Shown here one piece after another: positions 1 to 9,228 of a stretch of 34,796 nucleotides of DNA; the stretch's first letter is position 1, and each line of letters starts with the position of its first letter. Source of the stretch: DASYQV01 sp036005125 (lineage in GTDB: Bacteria; Acidobacteriota; Vicinamibacteria; Vicinamibacterales; UBA2999). The position numbers and the translations under genes were made by a program. The stretch is from positions 1-34,796 of the forward strand of contig DASYQV010000119.1 of assembly GCA_036005125.1 (NCBI GenBank), given 5' to 3'. The notes under the pieces were generated by a model that had not been told where the DNA came from, made no database searches, and worked only from the letters and a program-made list of their open reading frames with translations.

Positions 1-965
1 TCAGCGGCCTCCTCGGCGCGGGCGCCCGCGAGCATGGCAGGCATGGCGTAGTTCCCTTCGTGGCACGCGTATTCGTACAGTTTGTCGGCGGACCTGGCCA
101 TCGGAATCGCTGCAGTCCACGGTCTCCTCCACGTTGCCGGATCGTCGACGGTGAACTCGTAGAGGAGAGTGTCGGCGTTGACGAGCCTGAAGCGCTCGAT
201 GAGATGCATGGCCGGAGTAGATCCCTGGCGTTCGCTGAACGCGGTGCTGTGATGGAAGTTGATGGTGTCGACGATCAGCGTCTCGCCTTCCCAGCGCCCG
301 CGCGAGTCTCCGCGCCACTGCCGGATGCGGCCGTGAGCGCGTCCGTCCAGGGGAATGATCCGGGCGTCGTGCACCATCTCGTTGACGAGCACGACGTAGT
401 CGCGCGTCTGAAAGAGCTGAACGATATTGGCGTATGCACGCGGCTCCATCGGCGGGCCCGCGTTGAATCCAAGGATGCAGCGCTCCGCCACGTTTCGATC
501 CTCCGGACCGGCAGGCCGGTCGCGCCGTCCACCAAACGCCTTTCTCTTCTGTCCCTCGGAGGTCAACGGAGGAATTCTGCCGTCTGGCGGGTCGATAATC
601 AGTGACGTCCGCTTGTCGCCGATCACCTTGGTTCCCCGATCGAACCAGAACTGATTGTAGGTCCCCGGATCGCCTTTGGCAGGCGGCCGATCGATGCGGT
701 CCTGCGCTGCCTGCTGTTCCACTTCGGCCGCTTCCTCGTCGGTCAGCGTCTGTTTTCCACCGAGCGCGCTCGGCCGCTCCAGAGGCGTGATCGTCCGGAA
801 GTCCCACGTTCCCTGCAGGTCGGGGCGACCGTCGCCCGTACGGGGGAGGGCCGGCTTCTTCGCGGTCTTTGACGCCGTCTGCGCTTCACCTGCGGCGGCA
901 GAGAGCGACATGAGCGCGACGACAAGCAATCCCGCCGTCGTCGACGCGATGAATCGATGTCTCAT
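1..965 (-). CDS. Exported protein of the GDSRGRWEG/CHEGNY family, copy P1 (C-terminus off the window)
   Basis: The frame opens at ATG 965 and stays open for 321 codons to the left edge, where its stop lies outside the window. GGAGG sits 6 nt before the ATG. Residues 1-25 form a signal peptide, so the protein should be periplasmic or secreted. Family motifs appear in order: PDLQGTW, a PLERP block, SLIIDPPDGRIPP, RCILGFNAGPP, QTRDYVVLVNEMVHDARIIP, GDSRGRWEG, a VDDPATW block and YEYACHEGNY. Three more copies lie in the window (P2, P3, P4). Two cysteines, in RCI and ACHEGNY, occur in all four and could form a disulfide. I know of no assigned function. It follows the CMD-like gene by 47 nt on the same strand, so the two are probably one transcript. 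Confidence 0.9.
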   Translation of the reverse strand, partial: MRHRFIASTTAGLLVVALMSLSAAAGEAQTASKTAKKPALPRTGDGRPDLQGTWDFRTITPLERPSALGGKQTLTDEEAAEVEQQAAQDRIDRPPAKGDPGTYNQFWFDRGTKVIGDKRTSLIIDPPDGRIPPLTSEGQKRKAFGGRRDRPAGPEDRNVAERCILGFNAGPPMEPRAYANIVQLFQTRDYVVLVNEMVHDARIIPLDGRAHGRIRQWRGDSRGRWEGETLIVDTINFHHSTAFSERQGSTPAMHLIERFRLVNADTLLYEFTVDDPATWRRPWTAAIPMARSADKLYEYACHEGNYAMPAMLAGARAEEAA

Positions 966-1012
966 CTGAAACCTCCAGTTGCCGGAGAGTACCGCGAGCG
1001 GCGCGGGCAATT

Positions 1013-1678
1013 TCAGTCGGGAAGGCCCTTGATGCCCGGCTCCAGTGCAAGACCCACGCTGTTGTGGTACATCGTCAACGTTGTGTAGTTGCCGACAACG
1101 AATATGACTTCGAGGAGCTGAGCGTCGTTGTAGCGCGTCGCCAGCGACTTCCATGTGGCGTCCGTGATGAATCGGCTTGTGTGCAGTTCGTCTGCTGTCC
1201 TGACAAGCGTCGCGTCGAAGGCGCTCCAGCCCGGCGCGTCCGGCCCTCTGGTGATTCTGGAAAGCTCTTCGTCCGTGATGCCGGCTTTCCTGCCGGTGCC
1301 GGTGCTGTGACGGCCCCAGACGTAATCGCCGCGGGAGAGGTACGCGGTCCGGAGAATCAACAGCTCCTTGTCCCGGAGCGGAAGCGTGTAGTGGGTCGTG
1401 AGCTGCGTGGTGAACTCCCAGTATTTCCGGCACAGCTCGAGGTTGTGCAGGCAGACCTGCACCTGCGTGGGGCGGCCGGTGGCGACATCTCGATGAGCCT
1501 GGGTCCATTTGGAGGGTTCCAGAGGCTGTATTCTCATCGTGGTGAGCCGCGTAAACGGCTCTGCGCGTCGTACGGACAGAGCGGCGTTGGAATCCCGCTG
1601 CGTGACGCCGCTCATGGCGGTTGCCGTGAGCAAGCCGACGGCGAGAGCCGCTCCCCCAAGGGCCATATAGAACTTCAC
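1013..1678 (-). CDS. Carboxymuconolactone decarboxylase-like (CMD/AhpD fold) protein with signal anchor
   Basis: This 221-residue protein has an N-terminal hydrophobic segment (about residues 4-22), then a CMD-type helical domain. Recognisable CMD features are the LPLRDKELLILRTAYL helix, the DYVWGRHS site and KAGITDEELSRI. The redox CxxC of AhpD is absent; the site has the W-x-x-H pattern of the decarboxylase-like branch, so peroxidase activity is not expected. Such proteins often sit in aromatic or lactone degradation clusters, but the substrate here is unknown. I chose GTG 1678 because AAAGGAGG lies just 5 nt before it; the longer frame from ATG 1696 has no such site and would place that sequence inside the gene. 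It is upstream of P1 in a likely two-gene operon. The export signal is unusual for this normally cytoplasmic family. Confidence 0.85.
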   Translation of the reverse strand: MKFYMALGGAALAVGLLTATAMSGVTQRDSNAALSVRRAEPFTRLTTMRIQPLEPSKWTQAHRDVATGRPTQVQVCLHNLELCRKYWEFTTQLTTHYTLPLRDKELLILRTAYLSRGDYVWGRHSTGTGRKAGITDEELSRITRGPDAPGWSAFDATLVRTADELHTSRFITDATWKSLATRYNDAQLLEVIFVVGNYTTLTMYHNSVGLALEPGIKGLPD

Positions 1679-1858
1679 GAGCGCCTCCTTTTCCATGAAG
1701 CCAGCGTCCTCCGCGCCTCTGCTTCCACTGCGCTCTCGTACACCTCACCGCCCGCCGAAGTCAAACGAAAAGCAGGAATCAGAATCAGCTTCGGTGTATG
1801 GCCTCGCCGCGTTCCACCCACTGCGTTACGATGAATCGACAGGCTGAGGGAGTGTACG

Positions 1859-2737
1859 ATGCAGAATCCTCTGGAATACGAGCTCCTGAAAACGCCGCAG
1901 GAATCGGTCGCCCCACCAGCGCAGCGGCCCCCGGTGTTCAAGCCGTGGATGCTTGCTGCTCTTATCGTGATCGTTGGACTCGTCGGGTATCTCGCCTATC
2001 TGATGTTCGGCGTCCGGTCCCCGGCGCCCGTTTCCGTGCGGGTGTCGGCTCCCGCGTCCCCCGCGGCGACGACCGCGCCGCCGCCGCCGCCCGCAGCCCT
2101 CGGCGGCGAGGCGATGCGCGTGGATCTGCCTCCGCTCGACGTCAGCGACGCACTAGTCCGCAAGCTGGTCGCCGCCCTCTCGTCCCATCCCCGCATCGTG
2201 GCATGGCTCGCAACGGACAACCTCGTTCGCAATTTCACGGCGGTGGTGGTCAACATCTCGGAAGGGAAAAGTCCGGCAGTCCATCTGCAACGGCTCCGGC
2301 CCGCGGGACGCTTCCAGGTGATCGATCGGAGCGATGGCCTCCGCGTGGATCCCCGAAGCTACGCGCGATACTCGAGCCTCGCCGAGGCGGCCGCGTCAAT
2401 CGATCCCGGAGCGCTCGCGCGTCTGTACGCGACGCTCAAGCCGCTCATCGAGCAGGCCTATCGCGACCTCGGTTACGGCGATGCCCCGTTCGACCGCACG
2501 CTCGAGCGCGCGATCGTGGTCCTGTTGCAAACGCCGGTTCTCGAGGATCCCGTTGCGCTCAAGCCCAGGAGCGTCGGGTATGTGTTCGCGGATCCCCGCA
2601 TCGAGGCGCTTTCCCCCGCGCAGAAGCAGCTTCTGCGATTCGGGTCGCGCAACGTCCGGCTGATCCAGCAGGCGCTTCGGCAAACCGGACTTGCGCTCGG
2701 TATCCCAGCCGAGCGCCTTCCCTTAGGAGTACGATGA
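1859..2737 (+). CDS. DUF3014 domain protein, membrane-anchored
   Basis: The product has 292 residues. A short cytoplasmic N-terminus is followed by one membrane segment (about residues 28-50), a Pro/Ala-rich linker ending in a run of prolines (about 58-80), and a periplasmic domain. The domain carries DUF3014 features: LPPLDVSDALVRKLV, SYARYSSLAEAAASID, an LKPLIEQAYRDLGYG helix and a C-terminal FGSRNVRLIQQALR helix. DUF3014 proteins have no known biochemical role. GAGGGAG lies 7 nt before the ATG. The VWA gene follows 56 nt downstream on the same strand, so the two may be cotranscribed; the upstream CMD gene is divergent. Confidence 0.87.
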   Translation: MQNPLEYELLKTPQESVAPPAQRPPVFKPWMLAALIVIVGLVGYLAYLMFGVRSPAPVSVRVSAPASPAATTAPPPPPAALGGEAMRVDLPPLDVSDALVRKLVAALSSHPRIVAWLATDNLVRNFTAVVVNISEGKSPAVHLQRLRPAGRFQVIDRSDGLRVDPRSYARYSSLAEAAASIDPGALARLYATLKPLIEQAYRDLGYGDAPFDRTLERAIVVLLQTPVLEDPVALKPRSVGYVFADPRIEALSPAQKQLLRFGSRNVRLIQQALRQTGLALGIPAERLPLGVR

Positions 2738-2793
2738 ATGGGTCCGGGCCAGCGCCATTCTTCTGAAGTTTCTTTTCCAAACGAGACAGGCAG

Positions 2794-3777
2794 ATGAGTC
2801 CGAGGGATCGAAGAACGCTTACTACCCGGTTCGTCGTGTGCGGGATGCTCGTCGCGAGCGTCTTTGGCATGCCCGGCGTGGCCGGTCAGCAACAACCGGT
2901 TTTCCGCGGCAGGGGTGAGGCCGTCCGTGTCTTCGTCACCGTGATGGATCGAGACGGCCGGCTCGTCACGACGCTCACGCAGGGCGATTTCGAGGTGCGC
3001 GACGAAGGAAAGCCGCAGCCGATCACACTGTTCGACAACACGCCCCAGCCCATCCGGCTCATCATCATGCTGGACGTCTCGGGCAGTATGGAAGGGAACC
3101 TCTCGCTGCTCCGGAACTCCGCGCAACAGCTTTTCACGCGGCTCCTTCAGGACGACGTCGCACGCGTCGGCATGTTCGGGCACGAGGTCATCATCAGTCC
3201 ATCGTTCACACGCGATCCGGAGGAGCTGCGAAGGGCGCTCCCGACCTCGATTGCGCCCGATGCGCCCACGCCGCTCTGGCGCGCGACCGACGAGGCGCTG
3301 GGCGCGTTCGGAGAAGAGGGCGGCGAACGCCACGTCATTCTCGTGCTGAGCGACGGGAAGGACAGCGGCCCCATCGGCTTCCGACAGCGCTTCGTCAGCC
3401 AGGTCGAGGTCATCGATCGCGCGCGCGTCGAGGACGTGATGATCTACGCGATCGGCATGCGAAGCCGGGGGCCGCGTCCGATGCAGCCGGGCGTCGGGCC
3501 GGGCGCGCTCCAGGCGATGCTGATGGCCGATATGCCGGACCCTGGCCTCGCGCGCGTGGCGCAGGAGACGGGCGGCGGCTACACGGAGATCCGCTTCGGA
3601 CAAGACCTCGGCGCGGCCTTCGCGCGGGTGGCCGACGAACTGCACGGTCAGTACCTGATCGGCTTCGCACCACCCAAACGCGACGGCAAGGTGCACAACA
3701 TCGAGGTACGGGTGAGCGAGCGGGGACTCAGGCCGCGCGCGAGAAAGAGTTACGTGGCGCCGCTGGAAAAGAAATAA
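2794..3777 (+). CDS. Exported von Willebrand factor A protein of the Acidobacteria type
   Basis: This 327-residue protein has a signal peptide (about residues 1-31), a short beta-rich N-terminal module (VRVFVTVMDRDGRLVTTL, DFEVRDEGKPQ) and a VWA domain from about residue 86 to 300. The metal-ion-dependent adhesion site looks intact: Asp94-x-Ser96-x-Ser98 in MLDVSGSM, Thr159 and Asp187 in VLSDGKDS. This matches the family of VWA proteins catalogued as typical of Acidobacteria (TIGR03436-like). Members are exported and presumed to bind protein partners, but their job is unknown. The ribosome binding site is weak (GAGACAGG). It ends 187 nt before a convergent gene, with a long inverted repeat between. 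Confidence 0.9.
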   Translation: MSPRDRRTLTTRFVVCGMLVASVFGMPGVAGQQQPVFRGRGEAVRVFVTVMDRDGRLVTTLTQGDFEVRDEGKPQPITLFDNTPQPIRLIIMLDVSGSMEGNLSLLRNSAQQLFTRLLQDDVARVGMFGHEVIISPSFTRDPEELRRALPTSIAPDAPTPLWRATDEALGAFGEEGGERHVILVLSDGKDSGPIGFRQRFVSQVEVIDRARVEDVMIYAIGMRSRGPRPMQPGVGPGALQAMLMADMPDPGLARVAQETGGGYTEIRFGQDLGAAFARVADELHGQYLIGFAPPKRDGKVHNIEVRVSERGLRPRARKSYVAPLEKK

Positions 3778-3780
3778 TCA

Positions 3781-3847
3781 TCTGACCAGTCAAGGGCTCT
3801 GCCGGGCTCTGCCCTGGATATCCCCGCAGAGCCCTTGACTGGTTAGA
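3781..3847. terminator. Long inverted repeat between convergent genes, candidate bidirectional terminator
   Basis: The arms 3781-3802 and 3826-3847 pair over 22 bp with a single G-T wobble; the inner 18 bp are perfect. The 23-nt loop contains a second small hairpin (GGGC-TCT-GCCC, 3804-3814) that repeats part of the arm. A separate 7-bp GC-only hairpin lies at 3862-3878. The element begins 4 nt after the VWA stop codon and faces the LytTR gene. No T-tract follows the stem on either strand, so termination is inferred from position and structure only. Confidence 0.55.
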
Positions 3848-3964
3848 CCCAGGATCCTTTTGGCGCGCTTCGCGCGCCTAGTTGATATCCAATGAGCCGA
3901 TGAGAGAATCACTGACCAAATCTCATATCTGAAATGGTCCAATGGCTCGGTTCACCGCGGCCTG

Positions 3965-4747
3965 CTACAGCTTCAGGAATCGTTCGCGGAGGATCTTCGA
4001 CTGCAGGCGGCTGACCTGCAGCTTCTGCCCCGTCGTGAGACAGGCGACATGGGTGCCGCCGGGCATCAGCGTCACCTTCGTGATCAAATCGATGTTGGCG
4101 AGTGTCCCGCGGCCGAGCCTGATGAATCGCGCGGGATCGAGCCGTTGCTCGAGGTCCTTCAGCCGATACGTGATCGTGTGGCGCTCGTTCCTCACGGTCG
4201 TGATGTTCAGGAGCTCACCCTCGGCCACAATCGATGCGATCTGGCCGACCGGCACAATCACCACCTCCTCCCGGTGACGGACCGGAATGCGCTCGAGATA
4301 CGAGGGCCTCGCGGTCTCTTCGTACGCGTCGATGGCAGCGCCGACCCGGGCCGCCTGCTCGCTGACAATCTCGGCATGCTCCATTCGCTCCTGCGCGCGG
4401 TTGAGCGCTTCGCGCAGCCGCGTCCTGTCGACCGGCTTGAGCAGGTAATCCACGGCGTTGAGCTCGAACGCCCGTACGGCGTACTCGTCATACGCGGTCA
4501 CGAACGCCACGAGCGGCATGTCGGACTTCTTCAGCATCCGGACCACGCCCATGCCGTCGAGCTCGGGCATCTGCCAGTCGAGCAGCGCCAGATCGGGCTT
4601 CTCCTTTTCGATCAATGCGACCGCTTCCCTGCCCGAGGCGCCTTCGCCGACCACGGCGACGTCGGGAAACGATCGCAGCATTGCCAGCAGGAACGATCGG
4701 GCCGGCCGCTCGTCGTCGGCCACGACGATGCGGAGGCGCGCGGTCAC
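3965..4747 (-). CDS. LytTR-family response regulator
   Basis: This 260-residue regulator has an N-terminal receiver domain: Asp11/Asp12 acidic pocket, Asp57 phosphorylation site in LLDWQM, Thr84 in FVTAYDEYA and Lys104 in LLKPVD. The LytTR DNA-binding domain spans about residues 152-260, with IPVRHREEVVIVPV, ITYRLKDLEQRL, FIRLGRGTLANID and a C-terminal SRLQSKILRERF. LytTR proteins bind direct repeats upstream of their targets. The start is GTG 4747, which overlaps the kinase stop codon (GTGA, 4 bp), a sign of translational coupling; a longer open frame to 4873 would run deep into the kinase gene. It is the output partner of the neighbouring kinase. Its targets cannot be read from the window. 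Confidence 0.93.
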   Translation of the reverse strand: MTARLRIVVADDERPARSFLLAMLRSFPDVAVVGEGASGREAVALIEKEKPDLALLDWQMPELDGMGVVRMLKKSDMPLVAFVTAYDEYAVRAFELNAVDYLLKPVDRTRLREALNRAQERMEHAEIVSEQAARVGAAIDAYEETARPSYLERIPVRHREEVVIVPVGQIASIVAEGELLNITTVRNERHTITYRLKDLEQRLDPARFIRLGRGTLANIDLITKVTLMPGGTHVACLTTGQKLQVSRLQSKILRERFLKL

Positions 4748-6660
4748 AGGGCCACCTGAGCAGGATCGTGAACCTCGGTGACGCGGATCGGCACCGGGAG
4801 TCGTATCTGGACCGTCGTCCCGACGTTCGGGATCGATTGGATCGAGAGCGAGCCGGCATCGCCGTAATGGCATTGCAGGCGCCGCTCTACGTTCTTGAGG
4901 CCGACGCCCGACTCGCGGCCACGCGCGAGAGCCGCGCCGCTCGCGCCGGCACCTGTATCCTCGACCGTGATGCTGAGATGGCGATCCTCGACAGCGCGCC
5001 CGTCGACGGCCGCCCGGACGGCGAGCGCGCCGCCGAGGCGCTTGGCGGAGATGCCGTGTTTGACCGCGTTCTCGACGAGCGGCTGAATGATGAGCGCCGG
5101 AACGCGGATCGCTCGCAAGCCGGCGGGCACCTCGATAGTCACCCGCAATCGGTGCTCGAACCGCTCGCGCTCGATGTCAAGATAGGACTCGACCAGTTCC
5201 AGCTCGCGGCCCAGCGTGGTGAACTCGCCCTCGGAACGCAGGACGGCACGCAGGAGCGAGGTCAGACGCATCAGCGTTTCGAGCGCACGCGGGGGAGCGG
5301 TCTGAATCAGGTAGCCGATGGTGGTGAGCGCGTTGAACAGAAAATGCGGGTTCACCTGAGCGCGCAGCGCGCGAAGCTCCGCCTCGCTCGCGAGCTTTCC
5401 CATCTCCTGCTCGCGGAGCGCCTGCTCGTAGCGTTCGCGTGTGATCCGAATGGCATCGATGCGGCGTGCCACGGCAATCGCAATGGCGTCGAGCGTGCCC
5501 ACGTCATCGGATAGGAACCGGCGCCCGCCGGTGAGCCCCTCGACCTGAATCACGAAGCGCGGCGGATCCGCGGTCGGCACGAGCACAGTGGCTCGCTGGT
5601 CTCTGACGTACACGGTCCCGAGCGATTCGTCCGCGTCCATCGACTGCCGTTCGCGCCACGTCACGGTGCTGGCGCACATCGCGGGACCCAGCAGGTTGCA
5701 GACCTCGCTCAAGAGCGCGGGCAGATCATGATGTGTCTGCACGCGCCGCATGATGTCGGCCCGCAGGAGGCGGTAATCGGGCCGGTGGAGCACGATGCGG
5801 TCGGCAAACCATGCCGTGGCGCGACGGACCGCCGGATATACGAGGGCCGATACCACGCAGAGCGTCACCAGCAGACCTACCAGACTCGGGTCGGTCCGGG
5901 TGAAACGTTCGAACGCTTCCGACTGACTGCTGAAGGCCACGATACCGGCAAAGGCAAACGCGACGATCGCGAGCAGCGCCAGCGCACGCTTGAGAAACAG
6001 GTCGGCCAGTGCGAACGGATAGTCCTGGTACAGAATCGCGAACGCCAGCGGCAGCGAAGCATGATGGCCGAGGAGTTCAACCGGCCAGGAGAGTTCGCCC
6101 CCGTGGAGCTGGCTCAGGTGCAGACCCGAAACCGCAAAGATCGAGAGCGCGGACACCCACAGTGCCCGTCGCGACCCGGCCTGCTTGCGGGTGACGGCGG
6201 CCACGAGCGGCATGAGTGCGACGAAGGTGTACGTCAGCAACCGCATGGCGGGACTGGATGGCACGGGGCGCCCACCAGCGGCGGACACGAGATGCAGGAG
6301 CATTGCGACCGAGCTGGCGCCGTAGGCAATGAGCGCGACCGTGCGCTTCACGGCGCCATGAATCGCTTCGTGTCCTCCTCTGAGAACCGAGTGTACGACC
6401 ACCGCAGGCAGGAAGCCGAGAGCGCCCAGTCCGATCGCCGTGAGAAACGGGAACGGACCGTTGAAGGCCATCCTGGGCAACTCGTACACGGGCAGCGCGG
6501 CCAGGTTCCACACCAGCCCCAGCACTGATGTGACAAGGAGCAAGGGATCCCATCGCCGGTGCGCGCCCGGAGCGCGACTGCCGCGCATCACCATGACGAG
6601 GAGCATCGTGTAAAGCGCGACGCCGGCGCTCAGCCCGACGAGATTCAACAGTTGCGCCAT
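4744..6660 (-). CDS. LytS/YehU-type sensor histidine kinase with multi-pass membrane input domain
   Basis: The 638-residue protein starts with eight or nine hydrophobic segments (about residues 3-280), without a recognisable ligand-binding domain. A GAF-like linker (about 295-410) and a short coiled coil (about 405-432) follow. The catalytic part belongs to the His_kinase family of LytS/YehU proteins: RAQVNPHFLFNAL with His439, then an ATPase domain with Asn531 in PLVENAVKHG, Asp568 in VEDTGAG and the G-box GVGLKNVERR (585-594). It should autophosphorylate and pass phosphate to Asp57 of the downstream regulator. The signal is unknown. Gene order kinase then regulator with a 4-bp overlap is typical. 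The gene is divergent from the ZnuD-like receptor, separated by 354 nt. Confidence 0.93.
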   Translation of the reverse strand: MAQLLNLVGLSAGVALYTMLLVMVMRGSRAPGAHRRWDPLLLVTSVLGLVWNLAALPVYELPRMAFNGPFPFLTAIGLGALGFLPAVVVHSVLRGGHEAIHGAVKRTVALIAYGASSVAMLLHLVSAAGGRPVPSSPAMRLLTYTFVALMPLVAAVTRKQAGSRRALWVSALSIFAVSGLHLSQLHGGELSWPVELLGHHASLPLAFAILYQDYPFALADLFLKRALALLAIVAFAFAGIVAFSSQSEAFERFTRTDPSLVGLLVTLCVVSALVYPAVRRATAWFADRIVLHRPDYRLLRADIMRRVQTHHDLPALLSEVCNLLGPAMCASTVTWRERQSMDADESLGTVYVRDQRATVLVPTADPPRFVIQVEGLTGGRRFLSDDVGTLDAIAIAVARRIDAIRITRERYEQALREQEMGKLASEAELRALRAQVNPHFLFNALTTIGYLIQTAPPRALETLMRLTSLLRAVLRSEGEFTTLGRELELVESYLDIERERFEHRLRVTIEVPAGLRAIRVPALIIQPLVENAVKHGISAKRLGGALAVRAAVDGRAVEDRHLSITVEDTGAGASGAALARGRESGVGLKNVERRLQCHYGDAGSLSIQSIPNVGTTVQIRLPVPIRVTEVHDPAQVAL

Positions 6661-7014
6661 GACGGCCCTATTGCCGCGGCCACTCTAATCAGAGATGCGC
6701 CCGGGGAGAAGAGAAAGCCGGTGAGTGGTCGTGCCGGCCGGACCAACGGTATCCCTTGCCAATGAGCGGAGTATCGCCCGCCGGGCCGGCATGGGGCAAG
6801 GGACCCGACGCAAGGCCCACCGTGCCCGCGCTATCGAGTTTCATCCGGCGACGTGGACACACCAGTCACCTGCCGAATCACGTCGTTCACAGCTCAACAC
6901 GCGCCATTCATTGGCTTCAGCTCGCCGTCAGCACGGGATGCCTGTTAGCGTGCAGCTCATGTTAAAGACCGAATGGCAGAGCAGCGTCGTTCGAGCTGTG
7001 ACAGGGGAGCTCCC
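6661..7014. promoter_or_regulatory. Divergent leader between kinase and TonB receptor genes
   Basis: This 354-nt stretch has no convincing gene. It must hold the promoters of both flanking genes. A 9-bp inverted repeat (TCCCTTGCC at 6753-6761 and GGCAAGGGA at 6794-6802) encloses a GC-rich stretch and could be a leader hairpin of the receptor transcript. GGGGAG at 7004-7009 is the receptor ribosome binding site. I could not match a Zur or Fur operator or a known riboswitch core. Confidence 0.4.
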
Positions 7015-9210
7015 ATGAAGCGCACATTGCAAGTCGTCTGGCTGATTTTGATCATGGCGGGCGCCGATCGCGCGACGGCGCAGGACACGGCGACCGTGTC
7101 TGGCTCGATCGTCAACAGCCTCTCCGGTGATCCCGTGCCCAACGCGATCGTTGTCATCGAGGCCCCCAGGTTCAACAGGCTCGTAAGAACGGGCCCGGAC
7201 GGCAGGTTCGAAGTGTCCAACGTTCCGGCGGGCTCCTATCACCTCGTCGTACGAGCGGATGGATACTTGCAATCCCGCACAGAGCTCGACGTCAAAGCGG
7301 GACAGCAGACATCGGATATCCGGCTCAACCCCGAGCTGCACTTCAGCGAGGTCACCTCTGTCAGCCCCGAGGGCCGGAGCCAGTTCGAAACATTCCAGGC
7401 GACCGACGTCCTCGGCGGGCAGGAATTGACGAAGGCGCTGCAGGGAACGCTTGGCGCGACGATCGAGAATCAGCCCGGCATTGCGCTTCGCAGCTTCGGG
7501 CCGGGATCGGCGCGTCCGGTCATCCGCGGTCTGGACGGCGACCGCGTGCTGATCCTCGAGGACGGCCTTCGAATGGGCGACCTGTCCAGTCAATCAGGCG
7601 ATCACGGCGTCAACGTGAACCCGGCATCGGCGGCCAGCATCGAGGTGGTGCGCGGGCCCGCGACACTGCTGTACGGCGCCAACGCCATCGGAGGACTCGT
7701 CAACGTCGTGACCAACGAGATCCCGAAAACGCCGGTGACGCGGCCAACCGGTTCGTTCACCTTCGACGCCCTCTCGGGCGCGCCGGGAGCCGGCGCGGCC
7801 GGAGACGTGACGCTCGGCAACGGCAAATTCGCCGTGCATCTGGCGGGCAGCGGCCGACGGTCGAACGATTTCAAGATTCCGGATGGAACGGTCCCGAATT
7901 CGTACAATCGCGCCGGGGCCGCAGAAATCGGGGCCGGGTACACGTCGGACCGCGGGTACTTCGGCGCCAGTTACGCGTACGACCGCACGCATTACGGGAT
8001 TCCGTTCGTCGAGGAGGGCCAAACGAATCTCAATCCCCGGCGGCAGAACTTCACCGTGCGTGGCGAGTCGCGCAGTATGGGCGGGTTCTTCGACGGCGTG
8101 CGCGGCACCTTCGGCGTCCGCCGCTACAAGCATGACGAGCGCGATGGCGAGGAAATCGCGACGTCCTTCATCAACAACACGACCGACCTCGAGCTGCTGG
8201 GCCACCACAGGAGATTCGGGCGCCTGGACGGATCTATTGGAGGCTCGTTCCTCACACGGAATTTCTCGGCTTCTGGTGAAGAAGCGCTCGCACCCGAGGT
8301 CAATCAGCTCGGCGGGGCCGCGTACATCTACGAGGAACTGGCCGCGAGCCAGCACATGCAGATCCAGTTCGGAGGCCGTGTCGAGCACGCGTCGTTCGAG
8401 CCACAGGCGGACGAGCCGTCCCGCAACTTCACGAACTTCTCCGGGTCCGTCGGCCTGCTGCTCCTGCCCACCGACCGGACCACGATCGCATTCAGCCTGG
8501 CACGCGCCTCGCGTAATCCCGCGCTCGAAGAGCTGTACTTCCACGGCCCCCACCCGGGAAACAACGCGGTCGAGAACGGCAACCCGGACCTCGACTCCGA
8601 GCACTCGCTCGGGTTCGACGCGTCGGTTCGCTGGCGCAGCGAGGTGGCAACCGGTGAAGTGACCTTCTTCGTCAACCGGATCAACAACTTCGTGTTCCGG
8701 CAGTTCACGGGCGAAGTGGACGAGAAATCAGGCCTGGCGGTAACCGAGTTTGCGCAGGCCGACGGCCGTATCGCGGGCCTCGAATCGCACGTTGACGTGA
8801 AGGTCGGACCGCTGGTGTGGGTCGAGGGGGGCCTCGACTACGTGCGTGGTGAGTTGACCAGCATTGACACGCCGATGCCGCGGATTCCGCCGCTTCGCGG
8901 GCGCACGGGCGTGCGTCTACAGAAGAACGCGTTCCAGGCAGGCGTCGACGGGATCTTCACGGCCAGGCAGGATCGCGTGTATGCGCTCGCGTTCGCCGGG
9001 GCTGCGATCGGCGAAACACCGACCGCCGGGTACAACCTGCTGAAGCTATTCGCCTCGTACACGTTCGGATCGAACCGCGTCGCGAACACGATCACGGCGC
9101 GGCTGGACAATGCCACGAACGAGCTGTACCACAATCATCTGAACTACCTGAAGGACCTCGCGCCGGAGATGGGCCGTAACTTCGCGGTCGTCTACAACGT
9201 GAAGTTCTGA
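7015..9210 (+). CDS. TonB-dependent receptor, ZnuD-like
   Basis: This 731-residue outer-membrane receptor has a signal peptide ending near residue 22 and a carboxypeptidase-regulatory-like domain (about 28-105: GSIVNSLSGDPVPNAIVVIE, GPDGRFEVSNVPAGSYHLVV). The plug domain (about 115-235) has RPVIRGLDGDRVLILEDG, SIEVVRGPATLLYGANAIGG and LVNVVTNEIP, followed by a 22-strand-type barrel ending in Phe. The plug wording, the SGDHGVNVNP segment and the barrel motif RNPALEELYFHGPH resemble the ZnuD group, which imports zinc or heme with TonB energy. Substrate assignment is inference; I see no histidine-rich loop. I chose ATG 7015 because GGGGAG lies 5 nt before it and the signal peptide follows directly. 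A PepSY membrane protein is convergent downstream, a pairing often seen in metal or siderophore uptake. Confidence 0.9.
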   Translation: MKRTLQVVWLILIMAGADRATAQDTATVSGSIVNSLSGDPVPNAIVVIEAPRFNRLVRTGPDGRFEVSNVPAGSYHLVVRADGYLQSRTELDVKAGQQTSDIRLNPELHFSEVTSVSPEGRSQFETFQATDVLGGQELTKALQGTLGATIENQPGIALRSFGPGSARPVIRGLDGDRVLILEDGLRMGDLSSQSGDHGVNVNPASAASIEVVRGPATLLYGANAIGGLVNVVTNEIPKTPVTRPTGSFTFDALSGAPGAGAAGDVTLGNGKFAVHLAGSGRRSNDFKIPDGTVPNSYNRAGAAEIGAGYTSDRGYFGASYAYDRTHYGIPFVEEGQTNLNPRRQNFTVRGESRSMGGFFDGVRGTFGVRRYKHDERDGEEIATSFINNTTDLELLGHHRRFGRLDGSIGGSFLTRNFSASGEEALAPEVNQLGGAAYIYEELAASQHMQIQFGGRVEHASFEPQADEPSRNFTNFSGSVGLLLLPTDRTTIAFSLARASRNPALEELYFHGPHPGNNAVENGNPDLDSEHSLGFDASVRWRSEVATGEVTFFVNRINNFVFRQFTGEVDEKSGLAVTEFAQADGRIAGLESHVDVKVGPLVWVEGGLDYVRGELTSIDTPMPRIPPLRGRTGVRLQKNAFQAGVDGIFTARQDRVYALAFAGAAIGETPTAGYNLLKLFASYTFGSNRVANTITARLDNATNELYHNHLNYLKDLAPEMGRNFAVVYNVKF

Positions 9211-9228
9211 CGATGATTCACCGCACGG

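Noticed and set aside
6661..7014. Possible riboswitch in the leader of the TonB receptor
   Set aside because: The sequence has some words reminiscent of cobalamin and cyclic-di-GMP leaders, but no conserved core could be aligned.
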